From positions 47,661,892 through 47,725,891 of the forward strand of contig NC_081835.1 of assembly GCF_030867095.1 (NCBI RefSeq): DNA of 64,000 bases, given 5' to 3'. The translations under genes were made by a program, and so were the position numbers. Positions 60,984-64,000 of this stretch are shown here, one piece after another. The notes under the pieces were generated by a model that ran no database searches, had not been told where the DNA came from, and saw nothing but the letters and a program-made list of their open reading frames with translations. This stretch comes from Alligator mississippiensis. Taxonomy: Eukaryota; Chordata; Crocodylia; Alligatoridae. Numbering within the stretch: position 1 is the stretch's first letter; every line of letters begins with the position of its first letter.

Positions 60984-62345
60984 TCATAAATTCATAGACA
61001 TTAGGGGCTGGAAGGGACCTCACAAGATCATCAGGTCCAGGCCCCCTGTGCTTGGGCAGGGAAGACTGCTGGGGTCAGATGACCCCAGCAAGGTGAGCAT
61101 TCAGACGTTTTTTGAAGATTTCCGGAGTAGGTGATAGTATCACCTCTTTGGAAAGTCTGTTCCAGACCCTGGACACTTGAACTATAACAAAGTTTTTCCT
61201 TATGTCCAATCTAAAGTGAACCTCTAGCAATTTGAGACTGTTATTCCTTGTCTTCCCCTGGGGTGCCTTGGTGAACAGATGCTTCCCCAGGCCCTGATGT
61301 GCGCCCCTTATATACTTATATGCTGCTACTAAGTCCCCTCTAAGTCTTCTCTTCTCCACGCTGAACAGTCCCAGGCTCTCAGCCTCTCCTCATATGGCCT
61401 GCTCTCCCAACCTCTAATTATATGTGTAGCCCTCCTTTGGACTCTCTCAAGCTTTTCCACATTCTTTCTGAAGTGCAGCATCCAGAACTGAATGCAGTAC
61501 TCCAGCTGCGGCCTCACCAAAGCCAAGTAGAGCAGGAGGATGGCATCCTTTGTCTTGCTTGAGATGCAGCAGTAGATGCATGCCAGTGTCTTATTTGCTT
61601 TGCTGGCTACAGCATCACATTGGTGGCTCATGTTCATTCTATGGTCTATCATGACCCCCAGGTCTCTTTCAGTTGTGGTGCTGGCAAGTGTAGTGCCACT
61701 GAGCCTGTAAGTGTGTTGCAGCTTATTTCTCCTCAGATGGAGTACTTTGTACTTCTCAGTGTTAAACGTCATCAGATTTTGATCCACCCACCTTGTGAGT
61801 CTGTCTCTATCAGCTTGTATCCCTAGCCTATCCTCCAGTGTAACTGCACTCCTCCATAATTTGGTGTTGTCTGCGAATTTTGCCAGTACGCATTTAATAA
61901 CTGAATCCAAATCATTAATGAATATGTTAAAAAGCACTGATCCAAGTACTGAACCCTGAGGGATGCCACTGGTTACCATGTGCCGTGTCGACTCAGTTCC
62001 ATTTATTAATACTGTCTGGGTCCTGCCTCAGAACCAGTTCCCTAGCCACCTAAATGTTAAGTTGTTGAGGCCACAGTTCCCCAATTTTTCCATGAGGACA
62101 TCATGGGAGACCAAGTCAAAGGTCTTTTTGAAATCCAAATATATGACATCAGCTTCATCTTCTTTATCCAGGTGGTGTGTTACCTGATCTTAGAAGGAAA
62201 TGAGGTTGCTCAGGCATGACTTTCCCGCAACAAAGCCATTTGGCTATCTTTTAGAATGCTGCCTTCAGTTAAACTATCAGTAATGGATTCTTTGGTAATT
62301 TTTTTCAGGATTTTTCCAGGGATTGAGGTCAAACTGATTGGGTTT
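60984..62345 (-). mobile_element. CR1 LINE, 5' truncated, inactive
   Basis: The 3' end (minus strand) is CCTGATGATCTTGTGAGGTC, then CCAGCCCCTAATGTCTATGA at 60984-61040. The frame 61329-61979 carries SGIPQGSVLGSVLFNIFIND, a decayed catalytic box FADN (family: FADD), and VRPQLEYCIQFWMLHFRKNV. 61075-61359 carries the C terminus (FRLDIRKNFVIVQVSRVWNRL). Upstream sequence reaches the SLTSIPGKI motif near 62330 and then stops, so the element begins inside the RT domain. Several stops split the ORF. Confidence 0.93.
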
Positions 62346-63315
62346 CTGTTTTTGGTCTCTGCTGCCCCTGTGGGGATGGTAGAAGGTGAGGCTAAGATAC
62401 CCTACCAGAAAGCACTCGCACAGAATAGGGGCCTGACTGGGAGCAGAATGGTCACAAACATGCCAAACCAAAAGCAGAAGGCTGCCTGAGCCTGGCACGT
62501 GAGCTCATTGAAGGTGCCCAAGAATTGGCATCCCATCTGGCTGTCTTGGCTGTCTGTTCTCCAGCCTGCATAACTATTCACAGCTGGGGCTGTCCTTGGC
62601 ACAAGCATTATTCTCACTACCCTGGAGTTATAGCTACACAGATGCCAAGTGAGTACAGTTGATAATAGGACCTTCACACACCCACTAGCACAAGTGTAAA
62701 TGCCTGGAGAGGGTGCAGGCAAGGGAGATGCCACTCCTTTGACAGATAGATGAAGTCCCTTCCCCAGTGCCATTACAACCTCACTGGCAGCATGGGGGAA
62801 GCATGTATGGATTCAGGCAACTTTGCCAAAACATAGAGATGCTTCCAAAGTGGGGACCCATGTTGACACCAACTATAATCTGGGCTGACACCACAGGGGA
62901 GGTGGCTTCTCAGGCCCTGGGGCTGCAGTGCTGCCAGCTCTCATGGGCTTCTTTTGAGCATGAGGATACCAGTGTTTTTCTTAAGGCTTCAGCTCCCAGA
63001 ATCCTGAGATTATGTGACATCTTAGCCCCTGAAGAAAAAAATCTATTTTTTGCCCTTGGGGCTGCCAAGAAATTCTGGAGACATGATATAAGCATGACCT
63101 ATAAACTCCAAAGCCAGATGCAAAAAAAAGAACCAAGGTGGAGTTTCCTATTTTGTGAATCCTGTACTATTTCAGGCCCTGCCTCATGCTTTCCATTGCC
63201 TTAGCAGCTCCACCAGCATTCTGTAATATATGGCCAACAATGCCTGGGAGCGTGGCATTGCTGCTCTCTCCTGACTACTACTGGCACTGCAGCCAGGCAC
63301 CTTTGCTTACAACCA
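62346..63315. other. No gene recognised
   Basis: RNF224, a neighbour of CYSRT1 in mammals, was looked for on both strands and not found; it may lie outside the window. Confidence 0.4.
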
Positions 63316-63319
63316 TGAT

Positions 63320-63626
63320 TTTTTCTTAGCATTTTTAACCTTAAGGCGCCCCTTTAGACCCCAGGCTCCCCTCGGAAAATGCCAGCTCTTAGCTTTCACT
63401 CATTTTTTGGTTATGGAAAAAAAACAGAATAATTCTTCTGTTGCAAAGATATCAGAAAGAGCACAGCAGGTCAGAAATGCTTCTGACACTATGGATTCTT
63501 TTTTGAAATCTCTGGGTTTATCTTGTGAATCACACGCAGGTGTTTGCACACCTAACAGTGCTAATATTGTGCATCACCCTTAAAAGGATGTCAAGCGTGC
63601 TGCAGCACCCCGGCTGAGAATCACTG
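63320..63626. mobile_element. Partial hAT-like repeat
   Basis: The right end reverse-complements to CAGTGATTCTCAGCCGGGGT followed by GCTGCAGCAC, a familiar hAT terminus. Near the left end TTAACCTTAAGGCGCCCCTTT resembles the subterminal part of such elements. No clean left terminus or target duplication was found. Confidence 0.45.
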
Positions 63627-64000
63627 GCTTAATGGCAGACTTGCTTCAGGCCTTACCTTGACCAGATGCCTCTTGCTGTGGCCGGTCTGGCTCTCAGTGA
63701 GAAACTGACTCTGGTTCTGATGCTTGAAACCTACCTAAACCTAGGTGACCTTGGCTTCCATGTGAAGTGCAGCTCGTTCTGAAGCAGCGTTACGCAAATT
63801 TGCCACTCTTTGCTCCCATGCTGGGACCTTTGATGCTGAGCTGATATTTAATGGGGTCACAGTCTTGCGTTGCCCTATGGTCAAGAAGATGGCATCTCCC
63901 TGGATTTCATATTACAACAGGTCTGTTCCTGGCCTTGCCATGTGTACCTGCTATGTGCTGTTCCTTACCCAGTTAGAGCACACGTGGCAATAGGAATCTC

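Noticed and set aside
62767-63204. 145-codon plus-strand ORF considered as RNF224 or another CYSRT1 neighbour
   Set aside because: No RING cysteines or other matching motif.
1-64000. CRISPR arrays, operons, tRNA or rRNA genes
   Set aside because: The window is vertebrate nuclear DNA; no regular spacer arrays or tRNA/rRNA signatures were seen by eye.

Overview
The window looks like nuclear DNA from a non-avian sauropsid. A crocodilian is my first guess and a turtle is possible. This rests on several CR1 LINEs with intact family hallmarks (reverse transcriptase, the ORF1 esterase-like domain, characteristic 3' ends), short hAT-type elements, a KRAB/C2H2 zinc-finger gene of reptilian type, and recognisable RNF208 and CYSRT1 orthologues. 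In mammals the last two are close, divergently transcribed neighbours. The species call is inference. I could run no search, so family calls rest on motifs read by eye.

Layout. (1) 1-10.7 kb: RNF208 on the minus strand with an uninterrupted coding exon at 5113-5934. A candidate poly(A) signal lies at 2924-2929. Upstream sequence holds simple repeats and no other gene I can support. (2) 10.7-32.8 kb: largely gene-free. It holds a fossil integrase fragment, an inverted repeat pair near 23.2 and 25.1 kb, a palindrome-bearing element at 26.1-26.3 kb and a decayed LINE at 29.3-30.2 kb. (3) 32.8-39.3 kb: a minus-strand KRAB zinc-finger gene with 13 good C2H2 fingers, a KRAB-B exon, a KRAB-A exon that has lost sequence, a probable non-coding first exon, and a promoter built from three 32-bp tandem modules, two of them matching the ZNF143/THAP11-type motif. 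(4) 40.9-49.6 kb: a long minus-strand CR1 (ORF1 esterase part through 3' end) carrying a 347-bp insertion copied from the zinc-finger gene's first intron, then a CR1 3' fragment split by a Tx1-clade LINE. (5) 50.2-56 kb: CYSRT1 on the plus strand, with a CpG-island exon 1, one intron and a single coding exon. A 153-bp hAT-like MITE and a pair of ~210-bp direct repeats flank it. (6) 57-64 kb: hAT-like elements with target duplications and a 5'-truncated minus-strand CR1; no gene.

The genes do not form a pathway. RNF208 is a RING E3 ligase candidate, CYSRT1 a small cysteine-tailed epithelial protein, and the zinc-finger protein a probable transcriptional regulator. The striking structure is in the mobile DNA and in the zinc-finger gene: nested insertions that can be ordered in time by target-site duplications, a nearby template-copied insertion, and a repeat-built promoter.
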